Source of the DNA: Sphingomonas faeni
GTDB taxonomy: Bacteria; Pseudomonadota; Alphaproteobacteria; Sphingomonadales; Sphingomonadaceae
NCBI RefSeq assembly: GCF_003053745.1
Contig: NZ_QAYE01000008.1
Location: 220,485-284,484, forward strand
DNA length: 64,000 bases
Direction: 5' to 3'
This document shows positions 17,880 to 26,774 of the stretch, piece by piece. Under the pieces are notes generated by a model. The model did no database searches. It was not told the DNA's origin and worked only from the letters and a program-made list of their open reading frames with translations. Position 1 is the first letter of the stretch; every line of letters starts with the position of its first letter. Both the position numbers and the translations under genes were made by a program.

Positions 17880-19043
17880 GTGGACATTACACGACGGGAC
17901 GGACTGGGCATGCTGGCGGGGCTCGCGGCTGCCGGTGCTACGGCGAATGCGCAGGCGCGATCGATCCTGCGCCCGACGGGCGCCGACGGGAGCCTGCAAT
18001 CGCTGGCAGCAGCCAAGGGCATGCGCCTCGGCTCCTGTTTCGCGTGGAGCGAAGCAGGCGCGGACCGCGGCTCGTTCGCCAACCCGGCCTATGCGAGACT
18101 GCTGAAGCGCGACTGCGGGCTGCTGGTGCCCGAAAACGAGATGAAGTGGCAGGCGCTCCGCCCCAGCGCCACGACCTTCGACTTCGCGCGGTTCGACGCG
18201 ATGATCGCGTGGGCCGATGCCAACGCGCTACCCGTCCGCGGCCACAACCTCCTCTGGCACCAGCCGAAATGGATGCCGAAATGGGAGGAAAGCCACGATT
18301 TCGGCGCGACGCCCGCACGTGCGGCGGAACAGTTGCTCGTCCGGCACATTACCACGGTATGCCAGCGCTACGGTACGCGTATCCGCAGCTACGACGTCGT
18401 CAACGAGGCGGTCACCCCCGCCGACGGCACGCTGTACACGACCGCCCTGTCCCGCGCACTCGGCAGCCCCGAGGCGACGCTCGACCTCGCCTTCCACACG
18501 GCGCGCACCGCAGCCCCGCACGCCCAACTCGTCTATAACGACTATATGAGCTGGGAGCCGGGCAACGCACAGCACCGCGCCGGCGTCCTTAAGCTGCTGG
18601 AGGGGTTCAAGGCGCGCGGCGTTCCGGTCGACGCGCTCGGCGTCCAGTCGCACCTCGTCACGCAAGGCACCGACACCCGCGCTACGATCGCCGCGCTGGA
18701 AGGCGATTGGCGTCGTTTCATCGATGCCGTCACCGCGATGGGCTATGCCATCGTCATCACCGAACTCGACGTCCGCGACAACAATCTTCCCGCCGACGTC
18801 GCCGCACGCGATCAGGGAGTGGCCGACTTCACGCGCGGCTATCTAGACCTGATGTTCGCCTACCCGGCGCTGAAGGACGTGCTGTTGTGGGGCATGACCG
18901 ACCGCTACAGCTGGATCGAGGGTTTCGAGCCGCGCAAGGACAAGGCTCGCCGCCGCCCCTGCCCGTACGACGCCGCATTCGCGCCCAAGCCGATGCACGC
19001 CGCAATCGCCGCGGCCTTCACCTCAGCAGCGCCGCGCGGCTAG
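17880..19043 (+). CDS. Endo-1,4-beta-xylanase, GH10
   Basis: A 387-residue exported glycoside hydrolase family 10 enzyme cleaving internal beta-1,4 bonds of xylan. The N-terminus has a twin-arginine pattern (TRRDGLGMLAGLAAAG), suggesting Tat export. The acid/base Glu is in YDVVNEAV and the nucleophile in VITELDVRDN. GHNLLWHQPKWMP and the C-terminal WGMTDRYSWI complete the GH10 signature. The start is GTG at 17880, preceded by a GAGGA stretch; a nearby ATG is out of frame. No other xylan-use genes are adjacent, so it may be a stand-alone scavenging enzyme. The 181-base gap upstream holds a short CATCACCCGCCC tandem repeat near 17731-17760. Confidence 0.93.
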   Translation: MDITRRDGLGMLAGLAAAGATANAQARSILRPTGADGSLQSLAAAKGMRLGSCFAWSEAGADRGSFANPAYARLLKRDCGLLVPENEMKWQALRPSATTFDFARFDAMIAWADANALPVRGHNLLWHQPKWMPKWEESHDFGATPARAAEQLLVRHITTVCQRYGTRIRSYDVVNEAVTPADGTLYTTALSRALGSPEATLDLAFHTARTAAPHAQLVYNDYMSWEPGNAQHRAGVLKLLEGFKARGVPVDALGVQSHLVTQGTDTRATIAALEGDWRRFIDAVTAMGYAIVITELDVRDNNLPADVAARDQGVADFTRGYLDLMFAYPALKDVLLWGMTDRYSWIEGFEPRKDKARRRPCPYDAAFAPKPMHAAIAAAFTSAAPRG

Positions 19044-19070
19044 CAATTCCCACGCCAATCAAGACTGCCT

Positions 19071-19874
19071 CTAACGCGCCGCAGCCGCCATTTCGGCGTT
19101 GCGGCGTTCGGAGGCGGCGAGCGTCGCGGTAAGCAGCGCGAGCAGGGCATCGTCGCGGTCGAGGACGTTCAGGCCCTCGCGGGTCGATCCACCGGGGCTG
19201 GCGACGCGGTCGGCGAGTATGGCGGGCGATACGTCCGCCTCGGCGGCCATGATCGCAGAACCCTCAAGCGTGGCGATAGCGAGACGCGCTGCCTGGTCCA
19301 CCGGCAACCCGAGCGCTGCACCCGCCGTGGCGAGCGCATCGGCGAATCGGAAGACGAACCCGGGGCCGGATCCGGCAAGCGCGGTCACCGCATCGAAATG
19401 CGCTTCGTCGGCGATCCATTCGTAATGACCGAGTGGCGCTGCGAACGCTTCCGCCGCCGCGATCGCCTCTTCCGACGCACCAGCGGTGTAGAGCGAAGTC
19501 ACGCCCTTGCCGATCGCCACCGGAAGGTTGGGCATCGCGCGGACGATCGTGTCAGCCTCGAATCGCGCGGCAAGTGCTGCGTGATCGACACCTGCGAGGA
19601 TGGACAACAGGAGCTTCGGAGCACCCCGCATCGGCGCGAGCAACGCCTGCGCCGAGTCGATCTGCTGCGGTTTGAGCGCGAGCATCAGCGTTGCAGGCGC
19701 AGCCTCGTCGGACAGCGCGGTCAGCGAGCGGACGCCCTCCGGCGCGCCCTTCCCGCTCCGCGTGATCACCGTCACGGTCGCCGGATCGAGACCCGCGGCG
19801 ATCCAGCGCCGCAGCATCGCGCCACCCATGTTGCCGCAGCCGATCAGCCACAGCGGGCCCTCCGGAAAGCCCAT
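19071..19874 (-). CDS. proC: Pyrroline-5-carboxylate reductase
   Basis: Final step of proline synthesis: NAD(P)H-dependent reduction of 1-pyrroline-5-carboxylate. The protein has 267 residues. The Rossmann start LWLIGCGNMGGAMLRRW, the central VRAMPNLP motif and the C-terminal signature (LAGSGPGFVFRFADAL; DRVASPGGSTREGLNVL) are all present. ATG 19874 with an upstream GTGGGG stretch gives the usual length; a GTG at 19889 is also possible. It is the last gene of a minus-strand run (ubiK, ybjN-type, proC) and lies two to seventeen bases after the YbjN stop depending on the start used. Confidence 0.94.
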   Translation of the reverse strand: MGFPEGPLWLIGCGNMGGAMLRRWIAAGLDPATVTVITRSGKGAPEGVRSLTALSDEAAPATLMLALKPQQIDSAQALLAPMRGAPKLLLSILAGVDHAALAARFEADTIVRAMPNLPVAIGKGVTSLYTAGASEEAIAAAEAFAAPLGHYEWIADEAHFDAVTALAGSGPGFVFRFADALATAGAALGLPVDQAARLAIATLEGSAIMAAEADVSPAILADRVASPGGSTREGLNVLDRDDALLALLTATLAASERRNAEMAAAAR

Positions 19875-19891
19875 GGCAGGAAACCCCACGC

Positions 19892-20398
19892 TCACGCCTC
19901 GCCGTGCGTTTCGATCAGCGCCGCGGCCAGCGCGTCCTTGGGGCTCTTGCCGCCCCACAGCACGAACTGGAACACGGGATAGAAGCGCTCGCACTCCTCG
20001 ATCGCCGATTCGACCAGCAGTTCGGCGGCTTCGAGCGACATCGTCCCGTCGTCGCCGCCATCGACCATCGCCGCGTGCCGAAACAGCAAGATGCCGCTCG
20101 ACGACCAGAGTTCGAAGTGACCGATCCAGAGCTGTTCGTTGACCAGCCCGATCGTCTCGTAGACCGCCTGACGCCGCTCGTCGGGCACCTTGATGTCGGG
20201 GAAGGCGAGGAATTGCAGCACGCTATCGTCTTCACGCCACAGCGCGCGGAGTTCGTAGGTCGTCCAGCTGCCCTTTACGGTCGCGACGATCTCGTCCTCG
20301 TGACGCTCATGTTCCCAGCCATGCGCAGCGTAATAGCTCTCGAGCATGTCGATCGGGGCGGCGTCTTCGTGATCTTGGTCTACTTGGTCGAGCATCAT
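19892..20398 (-). CDS. YbjN domain-containing protein
   Basis: About 168 residues. The sequence (IDMLESYYAAHGWEHERHED, then a run of beta strands with LWREDDSVLQFLAF, and a C-terminal ECERFYPVFQFVLWGGKSP) matches the YbjN fold, related to type III secretion chaperones and of poorly defined function. It is cytoplasmic. Two adjacent ATGs (20398 and 20395) are equally possible. It sits directly upstream of proC and downstream of ubiK on the same strand, probably one operon. Confidence 0.85.
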   Translation of the reverse strand: MMLDQVDQDHEDAAPIDMLESYYAAHGWEHERHEDEIVATVKGSWTTYELRALWREDDSVLQFLAFPDIKVPDERRQAVYETIGLVNEQLWIGHFELWSSSGILLFRHAAMVDGGDDGTMSLEAAELLVESAIEECERFYPVFQFVLWGGKSPKDALAAALIETHGEA

Positions 20399-20495
20399 TA
20401 GGTCCTGGCGGTCCTTATCGCACAACAAAGGGTGCCGAGGCAAAAACGCCCCGGCAACCCCATCGGCCCCAATTCTGCGGAAAACTGTGGAAAAG

Positions 20496-20783
20496 TCAGT
20501 CGACCGACGCCCCGAGCGGCGCATTTATCGTCGATTGCGCCGCGAACTTGGCTTCGAGTGCATCGAGACGCGCCTTCAAAGTGTCGTTCTCGTCGCGCGC
20601 CGCAGCGGCCATCGCCTTCACAGCATCGAACTCTTCGCGGCTGACGAAGTCGAGCCCACCGAGCCATTCGCGCGCCCGTTCCCGCGCGCCCGAACCGGCT
20701 TCGCGACCGACGCCCGCAAGCGTACCGGCCGCGCCGTTCAAGACCTTGACGATATCATCGAACACGCGGTTTTCGGACTGCAT
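20496..20783 (-). CDS. ubiK: Ubiquinone biosynthesis accessory factor UbiK (BMFP family)
   Basis: A 95-residue protein with an amphipathic N-terminal helix (NRVFDDIVKVLNGAAGTLAG) and a C-terminal coiled coil (DENDTLKARLDALEAKFAAQ). This is the standard layout of the BMFP/YqiC family, renamed UbiK, which helps aerobic ubiquinone synthesis at the membrane. The middle motif FVSREEFDAVKAMA is the family hallmark. It is followed by the YbjN-domain gene and proC on the same strand. Confidence 0.88.
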   Translation of the reverse strand: MQSENRVFDDIVKVLNGAAGTLAGVGREAGSGARERAREWLGGLDFVSREEFDAVKAMAAAARDENDTLKARLDALEAKFAAQSTINAPLGASVD

Positions 20784-20834
20784 TGCTTCATAATCCCAAA
20801 GACTGTCGCAGAGACTGTTACAGTGACTGCTGCG

Positions 20835-21392
20835 TCACAGCATTTGGGACGTATGCGGCGCGGGTGCAAGGGTTTCGGCACCGGGGTTCAACTGCCCGAT
20901 GCTGAACGCGAGCACGCCGGCAAAGCTGATCCACACCATGTACGGCACCATCAGCCACGCCGCGGCGGGGCGGATCCGGGCGAAGACGAAGGTCGCGGCG
21001 ATCGACAGCGCCAGCATCGCGACGATCACCAGTACCGACAGCCCGATTTTGTGCGCGCCGAAGAACATCGGCGTCCAGGCAAGGTTGAGCGCGAACTGGC
21101 CGACGAACAGCGCGACGGCGAGCCCGCGCAACCGAGCCCCACGCGCATTGAGGATCATCGCGAGCGCGAGCCCGATCAGGATGTAGAGCGTGGTCCACAC
21201 GACAGGGAATACCCAGCCCGGCGGGTTCAGCGCGGGCTTGGCGAGCGCCATGTACCAGGCATTGTCGCTGCCGACGCTGACCGACCGGCCGGAGACGAAA
21301 CCGAGCAGCAGGATCAGGGGCACGGTCACGACCGCCCAGCGGAGGAACGACATCCTCAACTGGCCCTTCGAAGCGATACCGCCCACACACAT
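20835..21392 (-). CDS. tspO: TspO/MBR-family tryptophan-rich sensory protein
   Basis: About 185 residues, five membrane segments. The motifs WYMALAKPALNPPGWVFPVV, W(T)TLYILIGLALAMI and FALNLAWTPMFFG are typical of TspO, which binds porphyrins and affects pigment or stress physiology in alphaproteobacteria. The start is uncertain: ATG 21392 (CVGGIASKG N-terminus) or ATG 21353 (MSFLRW). It lies downstream of an intergenic inverted repeat. Confidence 0.9.
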   Translation of the reverse strand: MCVGGIASKGQLRMSFLRWAVVTVPLILLLGFVSGRSVSVGSDNAWYMALAKPALNPPGWVFPVVWTTLYILIGLALAMILNARGARLRGLAVALFVGQFALNLAWTPMFFGAHKIGLSVLVIVAMLALSIAATFVFARIRPAAAWLMVPYMVWISFAGVLAFSIGQLNPGAETLAPAPHTSQML

Positions 21393-21518
21393 CCTTCCGT
21401 CTCTACGCGGGCTCGTCCTGGCGCGCATTTTGCGATCGGTAAACCGTGCTCGCGAGAGAATCGTTCCGCTAGTGGTTCATTCCGGCACGGAGGGCTGCCG
21501 TCGACCGCTGTTTCTCCC

Positions 21519-21599
21519 GTCATCCTGACGAACGTCAGGACCCAGGGTACCGAGCGCGCCCTTTGTGGCTCTGGGTCCTGACTTTCGTCAGGATGACGT
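21519..21599. repeat. Long intergenic inverted repeat
   Basis: Two arms of about 28 bases (21519-21547 and 21571-21598) containing CATCCTGACG...GTCAGGA and its complement, around a 23-base centre. The right arm reaches into the 3' end of tlyA and supplies its last codons and TGA stop. Confidence 0.85.
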
Positions 21600-22388
21600 C
21601 GGTGTGTGGGGATCGGGTGTCGTGTCCGACTCCGACAGTTCGGAAGCCAGACTATCGCCGTGCAAAGCCGCGATCAGGAACTCGACATTACCTTCAGGCC
21701 CCGTGATCGGGCTCTCGACCACGCCGACCACGCCCCACCCCTGCCCCGTCAACCACGCCGCGACCTCGTCGCAGACGCGCTGGTGGATCGCGGTATCGCG
21801 GACGACACCGCCCTTCCCCACTTCGCCACGTCCCGCCTCGAACTGTGGCTTCACCAGCGCCATCAGCCGCGCGTCGGGCTTGGCGAAGGACATCGGTCGC
21901 TCGAGCACCTTCGCCAAACCGATGAAGCTCGCATCGCAGACGATCAGGTCGACCGGCTCCGGGATATGCGCAGGCGTCAGGATACGCGCGCTGGTCTGTT
22001 CGTGGACGATGACGCGCTCATGCTGCCGCAGCGACCAGGCAAGCTGGTTCGTGCCGCTATCGACCGCGTAGACCTTAGCCGCGCCGTTCTTCAGCATCAC
22101 GTCGGTAAAGCCGCCGGTCGACGAGCCCACGTCGATCGCGACCGCGCCGGTCACGTCCCAACCGAAATGCGCGAGGCCGTGCGCCAGCTTGATCCCACCG
22201 CGCGAAACCCAGGGATGATCGCGACCGCGCACATCGAGTTGCACGTCGTCCGCGAGCGTCTGGCCGGGCTTGTCGACCTTCTTCGTCCCTGCGAACACGA
22301 GGCCCGCCATGATCAGCGCCTGCGCGCGCGTCCGCGACTCGACCAGCCCCCTGTCGACCAGCATCTGGTCTGCACGTACCTTCACCAT
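21588..22388 (-). CDS. tlyA: TlyA family rRNA (cytidine-2'-O)-methyltransferase
   Basis: A 266-residue enzyme with an N-terminal S4 RNA-binding domain (VRADQMLVDRGLVESRTRAQ) and an FtsJ-type SAM methyltransferase domain. AIDVGSSTGGFTDVMLKNGA is the SAM loop; LIVCDASFIGL and LVKPQFEAGRGEVGKGG follow. TlyA enzymes methylate ribose of 16S/23S rRNA cytidines, and loss gives capreomycin resistance in mycobacteria. The ATG at 22388 begins the S4 domain. The C-terminus (DTTPDPHTPTSS) is unusual because its end is encoded by the arm of an intergenic inverted repeat. Confidence 0.93.
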   Translation of the reverse strand: MVKVRADQMLVDRGLVESRTRAQALIMAGLVFAGTKKVDKPGQTLADDVQLDVRGRDHPWVSRGGIKLAHGLAHFGWDVTGAVAIDVGSSTGGFTDVMLKNGAAKVYAVDSGTNQLAWSLRQHERVIVHEQTSARILTPAHIPEPVDLIVCDASFIGLAKVLERPMSFAKPDARLMALVKPQFEAGRGEVGKGGVVRDTAIHQRVCDEVAAWLTGQGWGVVGVVESPITGPEGNVEFLIAALHGDSLASELSESDTTPDPHTPTSS

Positions 22389-22573
22389 CCGCCCGCTATC
22401 GCCGCCCGATCCGATTGCCGCAAGCTGCCTTCCTTTCGCCGCAATGCCATTGCCTACCGGATAAGTAGGATTATCTTGGGTGGATGGGATCGTGAGCGGA
22501 TGGCGTGCCCTAGAGCGTCCTTCGACCACGCTCCCGACCTCGAAGAACGAGGTTTCGGAGAAGGAGAAGCGCT

Positions 22574-23245
22574 GTGGGTAGTTTCGCACCGTATGATTCC
22601 GTCCAGCCGACGATCCTGACCGTGCCCGGCCTTGGTGGATCGGGTCCTTCGCACTGGCAGACGTTATGGGAAGAGGCGCGGCCCGACACGGTGCGCGTCG
22701 AGCTCGGCATGTGGAACACGCCGCACCGCAACGCTTGGGTGACGCGTCTCGACGAAGCGATCCGGCAGGCACAGGCACCGGTGATCCTCGCCGCGCACAG
22801 TCTCGGGTGCCTCGCAGTGGCGTGGTGGGCCGAACTGAGCCCGCAGCCTTATGGCTGGCCGGTGGCGGGCGCGTTGCTGGTGGCGCCGGCGGATGTCGAT
22901 CGTGGCGGCGCGCAGGCCGAACTGAAAGGCTTCTCGCCGACGCCGCGCACGCCGCTGCCATTCCCCTCGATCGTGGTGGCGAGCAGCGACGACCCCTGGG
23001 TCACGCCCGAGCGTGCGCACAGCATGGCGGCGGACTGGGGCAGCCACTTCGTCGACGCCGGGCCGCAAGGACATTTGAATGCCGCTAGTGGGATCGGCTG
23101 GTGGCGCGAGGGGCAGGATCTGCTGGAGCGGGTGATCGCGGCGAGCGGCGATGGTCGGGGGCAAGCTTTGCCGCCGAGCAAGGCTCGGTCGATTCTTGCG
23201 GTGAGCGCAACGGATGCCGCGCAGACGCACTACTTGGGCGGCTAA
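22574..23245 (+). CDS. RBBP9/YdeN-family serine hydrolase
   Basis: A 223-residue small alpha/beta hydrolase. The N-terminal TVPGLGGSGPSHWQTLWE, nucleophile motif AAHSLGCLAV, acidic residue in VVASSDDPWV and C-terminal His in GPQGHLNAASG are the family signature (PF06821 type). It is cytoplasmic with unknown substrate. The GTG start is supported by a strong AAGGAG located eight bases upstream. It is divergent from tlyA. Confidence 0.88.
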   Translation: MGSFAPYDSVQPTILTVPGLGGSGPSHWQTLWEEARPDTVRVELGMWNTPHRNAWVTRLDEAIRQAQAPVILAAHSLGCLAVAWWAELSPQPYGWPVAGALLVAPADVDRGGAQAELKGFSPTPRTPLPFPSIVVASSDDPWVTPERAHSMAADWGSHFVDAGPQGHLNAASGIGWWREGQDLLERVIAASGDGRGQALPPSKARSILAVSATDAAQTHYLGG

Positions 23246-23263
23246 CCGTACGCACCCAACAAT

Positions 23264-23373
23264 ACACCACCCCGGCGAAGGCCGGGGCCCAGTTGGGGAA
23301 CGTTGCTAACTAAGCGCGATCCCCCGTTGCCGCGACCTCTCCAACTGGGCCCCGGCCTTCGCCGAGGTGGTGT
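23264..23373. repeat. Intergenic inverted repeat, family A
   Basis: About 110 bases with 30-base arms (CACCCCGGCGAAGGCCGGGG at the left, its complement at the right) around a partly conserved centre containing GCTAAC. Other copies are at 40558-40661 and 48381-48484. It lies between the hydrolase stop and the end of the small gene downstream of dxs. Confidence 0.88.
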
Positions 23374-23388
23374 GTTGGGGTTGGCCGC

Positions 23389-23556
23389 TCACGAAATTCG
23401 AGTACCGTCCTCATCGAACAACTCAGGGTTCGCCGCCTGCTCGGCTTTCGCCGCAGCCAAACCACCCCGCATCCGCCGCCACATCGCAATATTCAACGAC
23501 ACCACCACGATCACCGCGAGCGCAATGATCACGAGACCTTTGGTCGGCCCGGTCAT
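23389..23556 (-). CDS. Small membrane protein translationally coupled to dxs
   Basis: A 55-residue protein. Its ATG overlaps the dxs TGA (ATGA, four bases), so it is translated with dxs. Residues about 7-25 are one membrane segment ([20 protein letters not shown]), followed by a basic stretch WRRMRGG and an acidic tail ending [13 protein letters not shown]. The arrangement predicts a bitopic inner-membrane protein with a cytoplasmic tail. I do not recognise the family. It ends next to a family A repeat. Confidence 0.75.
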   Translation of the reverse strand: MTGPTKGLVIIALAVIVVVSLNIAMWRRMRGGLAAAKAEQAANPELFDEDGTRIS

Positions 23557-25475
23557 GCGCGCGCTTCGGCGACCCCGCCCGAATTGTGGCGGAGCGCCTT
23601 GAGCACGGTATCCACCAGCGCAGTCGCGTCGAGCCCGGCCTCGGCATACTGGATCTCGGGCTTGTCCTGGTCCTGGTACACGTCGGGCAAACGCAGCGTA
23701 CGGAGCTTGAGCCCACCGTCGATCAAACCCTCGTCCGACGCCATCGTCAGCACGTGCGCGCCGAAGCCGCCGACCGAGTTCTCCTCGATCGTCACCGCGA
23801 CTTCGTGCGTCGTGAGCAGTTTCCGAATCAGGTCGACGTCGAGCGGCTTGGCGAAGCGCAGATCCGCGACCGTCGTGCTCAGCCCCTTGGCTTCGAGAAC
23901 CTCGGCGGCCTTGAGCGCTTCCTCGAGACGCGTGCCGAGCGACAGGATCGCGATCTTCTTGCCTTCACGCACGACGCGCCCCTTGCCGATCTCCAGCAAT
24001 TCCGGGGTCTCGGGCAGCGCCACGCCGGTGCCGTTGCCGCGCGGATACCGCACCGCGATCGGGCCGGTGTCATACTGCGCCGCGGTGTGCGTCATGTGGA
24101 CGAGCTCGGCCTCGTCCGCCGCCGCCATCACGACGAAGTTCGGCAGCGTCGCGAGGTACGTGACGTCGAACGACCCGGCATGCGTCGCCCCATCCGCACC
24201 GACCAGCCCAGCGCGGTCGATCGCGAACCGGACCGGCAGGTTCTGGATCGCGACGTCGTGGACGACCTGATCGTACGCGCGCTGGAGGAACGTCGAATAG
24301 ATCGCGCAGAACGGCCGCATCCCCTGCGCGGCAAGGCCGGCGGCAAAGGTGACGCCGTGCTGTTCGGCGATGCCTACGTCGAAGAACCGGTCGGGATACG
24401 CCTTGGCGAACGCATCGAGCCCGGTGCCCGATGGCATCGCTGCGGTGATCGCGCAGATCCGCGGGTCCTTGGCGGCCTCGGCGACGAGCTGCGCGCCGAA
24501 CACGTTCTGGTATTGCGGCGGCCCCGGCGGCGCCTTGGTCTGGACGCCGGAGATCACGTCGAACTTCTGGACGCCGTGATATTTGTCCGCGGCGGCCTCG
24601 GCGGGGGCGTAGCCCTTGCCCTTCTTGGTGACGACGTGGACGAGGATCGGGCCCTCCTCGGCATCGCGGACATTCTCGAGCACCGGGATCAGATGGTCGA
24701 GGTTATGGCCGTCGATCGGGCCGACATAATAAAAGCCGAGCTCCTCGAACAGCGTGCCGCCCATCGTCATGCCGCGCGCGAACTCGTCGGTCTTGCGCAT
24801 CCCGCTGGCAATCGGCCGTGGCAGCCGCTTAGCGAGTTTCCGAGCGAGATCGCGGAAGCCGAGGAACTCGCGGCTCGACACGATACGGCTCAGATAGGCG
24901 GACAGACCGCCGACCGGGGGCGCGATCGACATGTCGTTGTCGTTGAGGATCACGACCAGGCGGTTGCCCGCCTGCGCGGCGTTGTTCATCGCCTCGTACG
25001 CCATGCCCGCAGACATCGCGCCGTCGCCGATCACCGCGATGCCCTTGCCGGGGGTGCCTGCAATCTTGTTGGCGATCGCAAAGCCGAGCGCCGCCGAGAT
25101 CGACGTCGAGGAATGCGCCGCGCCGAACGGATCGTATTCGCTCTCGCTGCGCTTGGTGAAACCGCTGAGCCCCCCGCCCTGGCGCAGCGTGCGGATGCGA
25201 TCACGGCGTCCGGTGAGGATCTTGTGCGGATAGCATTGGTGGCCAACGTCCCAGACGAGGCGGTCGCGCGGGGTATCGAAGACATAGTGAATCGCGGTGG
25301 TCAGCTCGACCACGCCGAGCCCCGAGCCGAGATGCCCGCCGGTGGTGCCGACCGCGGAAATCGTCTCGGTACGCAGTTCGTCGGCGAGTTGGCGGAGCTG
25401 GTCCGGGCGCAGCTTGCGGAGGTCGTCGGGCGTCGAAACGGTGTCGAGCAGCGGTGTCAAGGGAAGGTCGGCCAT
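23553..25475 (-). CDS. dxs: 1-deoxy-D-xylulose-5-phosphate synthase
   Basis: A 640-residue thiamine-diphosphate enzyme joining pyruvate and glyceraldehyde 3-phosphate, the first step of the MEP isoprenoid pathway. The TPP-binding motif is [17 protein letters not shown], with a phosphate/TPP region [20 protein letters not shown]. The transketolase-like pyrimidine domain has [18 protein letters not shown]. Length is normal. A four-base overlap links it to a downstream small membrane protein. In sphingomonads the pathway feeds carotenoids and quinones. Confidence 0.96.
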   Translation of the reverse strand: MADLPLTPLLDTVSTPDDLRKLRPDQLRQLADELRTETISAVGTTGGHLGSGLGVVELTTAIHYVFDTPRDRLVWDVGHQCYPHKILTGRRDRIRTLRQGGGLSGFTKRSESEYDPFGAAHSSTSISAALGFAIANKIAGTPGKGIAVIGDGAMSAGMAYEAMNNAAQAGNRLVVILNDNDMSIAPPVGGLSAYLSRIVSSREFLGFRDLARKLAKRLPRPIASGMRKTDEFARGMTMGGTLFEELGFYYVGPIDGHNLDHLIPVLENVRDAEEGPILVHVVTKKGKGYAPAEAAADKYHGVQKFDVISGVQTKAPPGPPQYQNVFGAQLVAEAAKDPRICAITAAMPSGTGLDAFAKAYPDRFFDVGIAEQHGVTFAAGLAAQGMRPFCAIYSTFLQRAYDQVVHDVAIQNLPVRFAIDRAGLVGADGATHAGSFDVTYLATLPNFVVMAAADEAELVHMTHTAAQYDTGPIAVRYPRGNGTGVALPETPELLEIGKGRVVREGKKIAILSLGTRLEEALKAAEVLEAKGLSTTVADLRFAKPLDVDLIRKLLTTHEVAVTIEENSVGGFGAHVLTMASDEGLIDGGLKLRTLRLPDVYQDQDKPEIQYAEAGLDATALVDTVLKALRHNSGGVAEARA

Positions 25476-25567
25476 CGGACGGGCTTAATGCAGCGCGCGT
25501 ATCGTGTCGATTGTTACCGTGTCCTGGGCTAGCATTCGCACTGGAATCGCTCGGAAAGTGCACAATT

Positions 25568-26101
25568 ATGAACTTTACGCACCGTGTTGCCGTGGCTGCA
25601 GATATTCCGGCGATCTCGGCGCTGATGGCCCACGCGATCGGCGCGTTGCAGGGGGACTTCCTGACGCCAGCGCAGGTCGAGGCGAGCCGCGCGGTGATGG
25701 GGCTCGATACGCAACTGATCGCGGACAGGACGTATCTGTTGGTCGAGGCGGAGGACGGGCGACTGGCCGGATGTGGCGGGTGGAGCCGGCGCGCGACGCT
25801 GTATGGGGGCGATCACAGCACGGCGTTGCGCGATGCGGCATTGCTCGATCCGGCGCGCGACGCGGCACGGATCCGCGCGATGTACACCGATCCGGATTTT
25901 ACGCGGCGGGGTGTCGGGCGGCTGGTGTTATCGGTCTGCGAAACTGCCGCGCGAGAGGCCGGGTTTGCGCGGGCGGAGATGATGGCGACGCTGGCCGGAG
26001 AGCCGCTGTACCGGGCGTGCGGGTATCTGCCGATCGAGCGGATCGAGACGCCGGGGGACGTGCCGGTGCCGATGATCCGGATGGGGAAGGATTTGGGGTA
26101 G
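25568..26101 (+). CDS. GNAT-family N-acetyltransferase
   Basis: A 177-residue acetyl-CoA-dependent acyltransferase. The core motif A is MYTDPDFTRRGVGRLVLSVC (acetyl-CoA pyrophosphate loop RRGVGR), followed by motif B with LYRACGYLPIERIE. The acceptor is unknown. ATG 25568 starts the conserved fold (FTHRVAVAADIPAISALM). It is divergent from dxs, with a family C repeat just downstream. Confidence 0.88.
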   Translation: MNFTHRVAVAADIPAISALMAHAIGALQGDFLTPAQVEASRAVMGLDTQLIADRTYLLVEAEDGRLAGCGGWSRRATLYGGDHSTALRDAALLDPARDAARIRAMYTDPDFTRRGVGRLVLSVCETAAREAGFARAEMMATLAGEPLYRACGYLPIERIETPGDVPVPMIRMGKDLG

Positions 26102-26126
26102 AACCGTGCCAATAACACAACGGTCT

Positions 26127-26229
26127 CCCCTCCCTGGAAGGGAGGGGCCGGGGGTGGGTCGGCTTCCGTATCAAACGGCACTAGCCAAAACGAACCAACC
26201 CACCCCTACCCCTCCCTTCCAGGGAGGGA
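26127..26229. repeat. Intergenic inverted repeat, family C
   Basis: Outer arms CCCCTCCCTGGAAGGGAGGG and CCCTCCCTTCCAGGGAGGG, each itself palindromic, with inner GGGGTGGGTCGG / CCAACCCACCCC arms. It sits between convergent genes. The second full copy is at 33501-33609. Confidence 0.88.
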
Positions 26230-26265
26230 CGGCTGATCACGAAGGTAAGCGTGCGGGGTAAGCTT

Positions 26266-26733
26266 CTACTTCGCCTCGCACTCCGCACAGCGACCGCGGA
26301 CTTCGATCACCGGGCGGACCGGGGAGAAGCCCGCAGCCTCCGCTGCGCTGCGGACGCCCTTGGTGATCGTGTCGTTATCGAGATGCGTGGTCTGGCCGCA
26401 CGAGTCGCAGACCAGGAAGATGCAGTCGTGCAGGCAATCGGGATGCGCGTTGGCGACATAGGCGTTCGCGCTCTCGACTCGCCGGGCGAGGTTGGCGCCA
26501 ACGAACAGATCGAGGATACGGTACACACTGTTCGCCGCGACCCGGCGACCTTCGGCCTTCGAGACGGCCTCGGCGATATCGTACGCCGATGCCGGCTTCT
26601 CGAAGCTGGCGAGGGCTGCGAACACGCTGGCGCGCATCGTCGTCCATTGCTCGCCGGCCTTTTCGAGCGTCGTCTGTGCTGCGACGGTGAGATCGGCGCC
26701 CTGCGGTTCGGTGTGGTTGTGAGCGTGCGCCAT
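26266..26733 (-). CDS. zur: Fur-family metalloregulator, probably zinc regulator Zur
   Basis: A 155-residue Fur-superfamily repressor. It has a His-rich N-terminus (MAHAHNHTE), a winged helix (SAYDIAEAVSKAEGRRVAANSVYRILDLF), and two Cys pairs (FLVCDSCGQTTHLD and VRGRCAECEAK) forming the structural zinc site. The start region suits Zur better than Fur or PerR, but metal specificity is inferred. ATG 26733 is chosen because the longer in-frame start adds unlikely sequence. It lies 41 bases downstream of merC on the same strand, with a candidate operator upstream of merC. Confidence 0.85.
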   Translation of the reverse strand: MAHAHNHTEPQGADLTVAAQTTLEKAGEQWTTMRASVFAALASFEKPASAYDIAEAVSKAEGRRVAANSVYRILDLFVGANLARRVESANAYVANAHPDCLHDCIFLVCDSCGQTTHLDNDTITKGVRSAAEAAGFSPVRPVIEVRGRCAECEAK

Positions 26734-26774
26734 GCTGGGTGAAGTAGGATGCCGGGAGGGTTCCAGCAACCCGC

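Noticed and set aside
17708..18082. Minus-strand frames overlapping the xylanase start
   Set aside because: Arg/Ala-rich, no ribosome-binding site, and they overlap the well-supported GH10 gene.
23586..25532. A 648-residue open frame antisense to dxs
   Set aside because: Shadow of dxs; no recognisable domain, composition typical of antisense.
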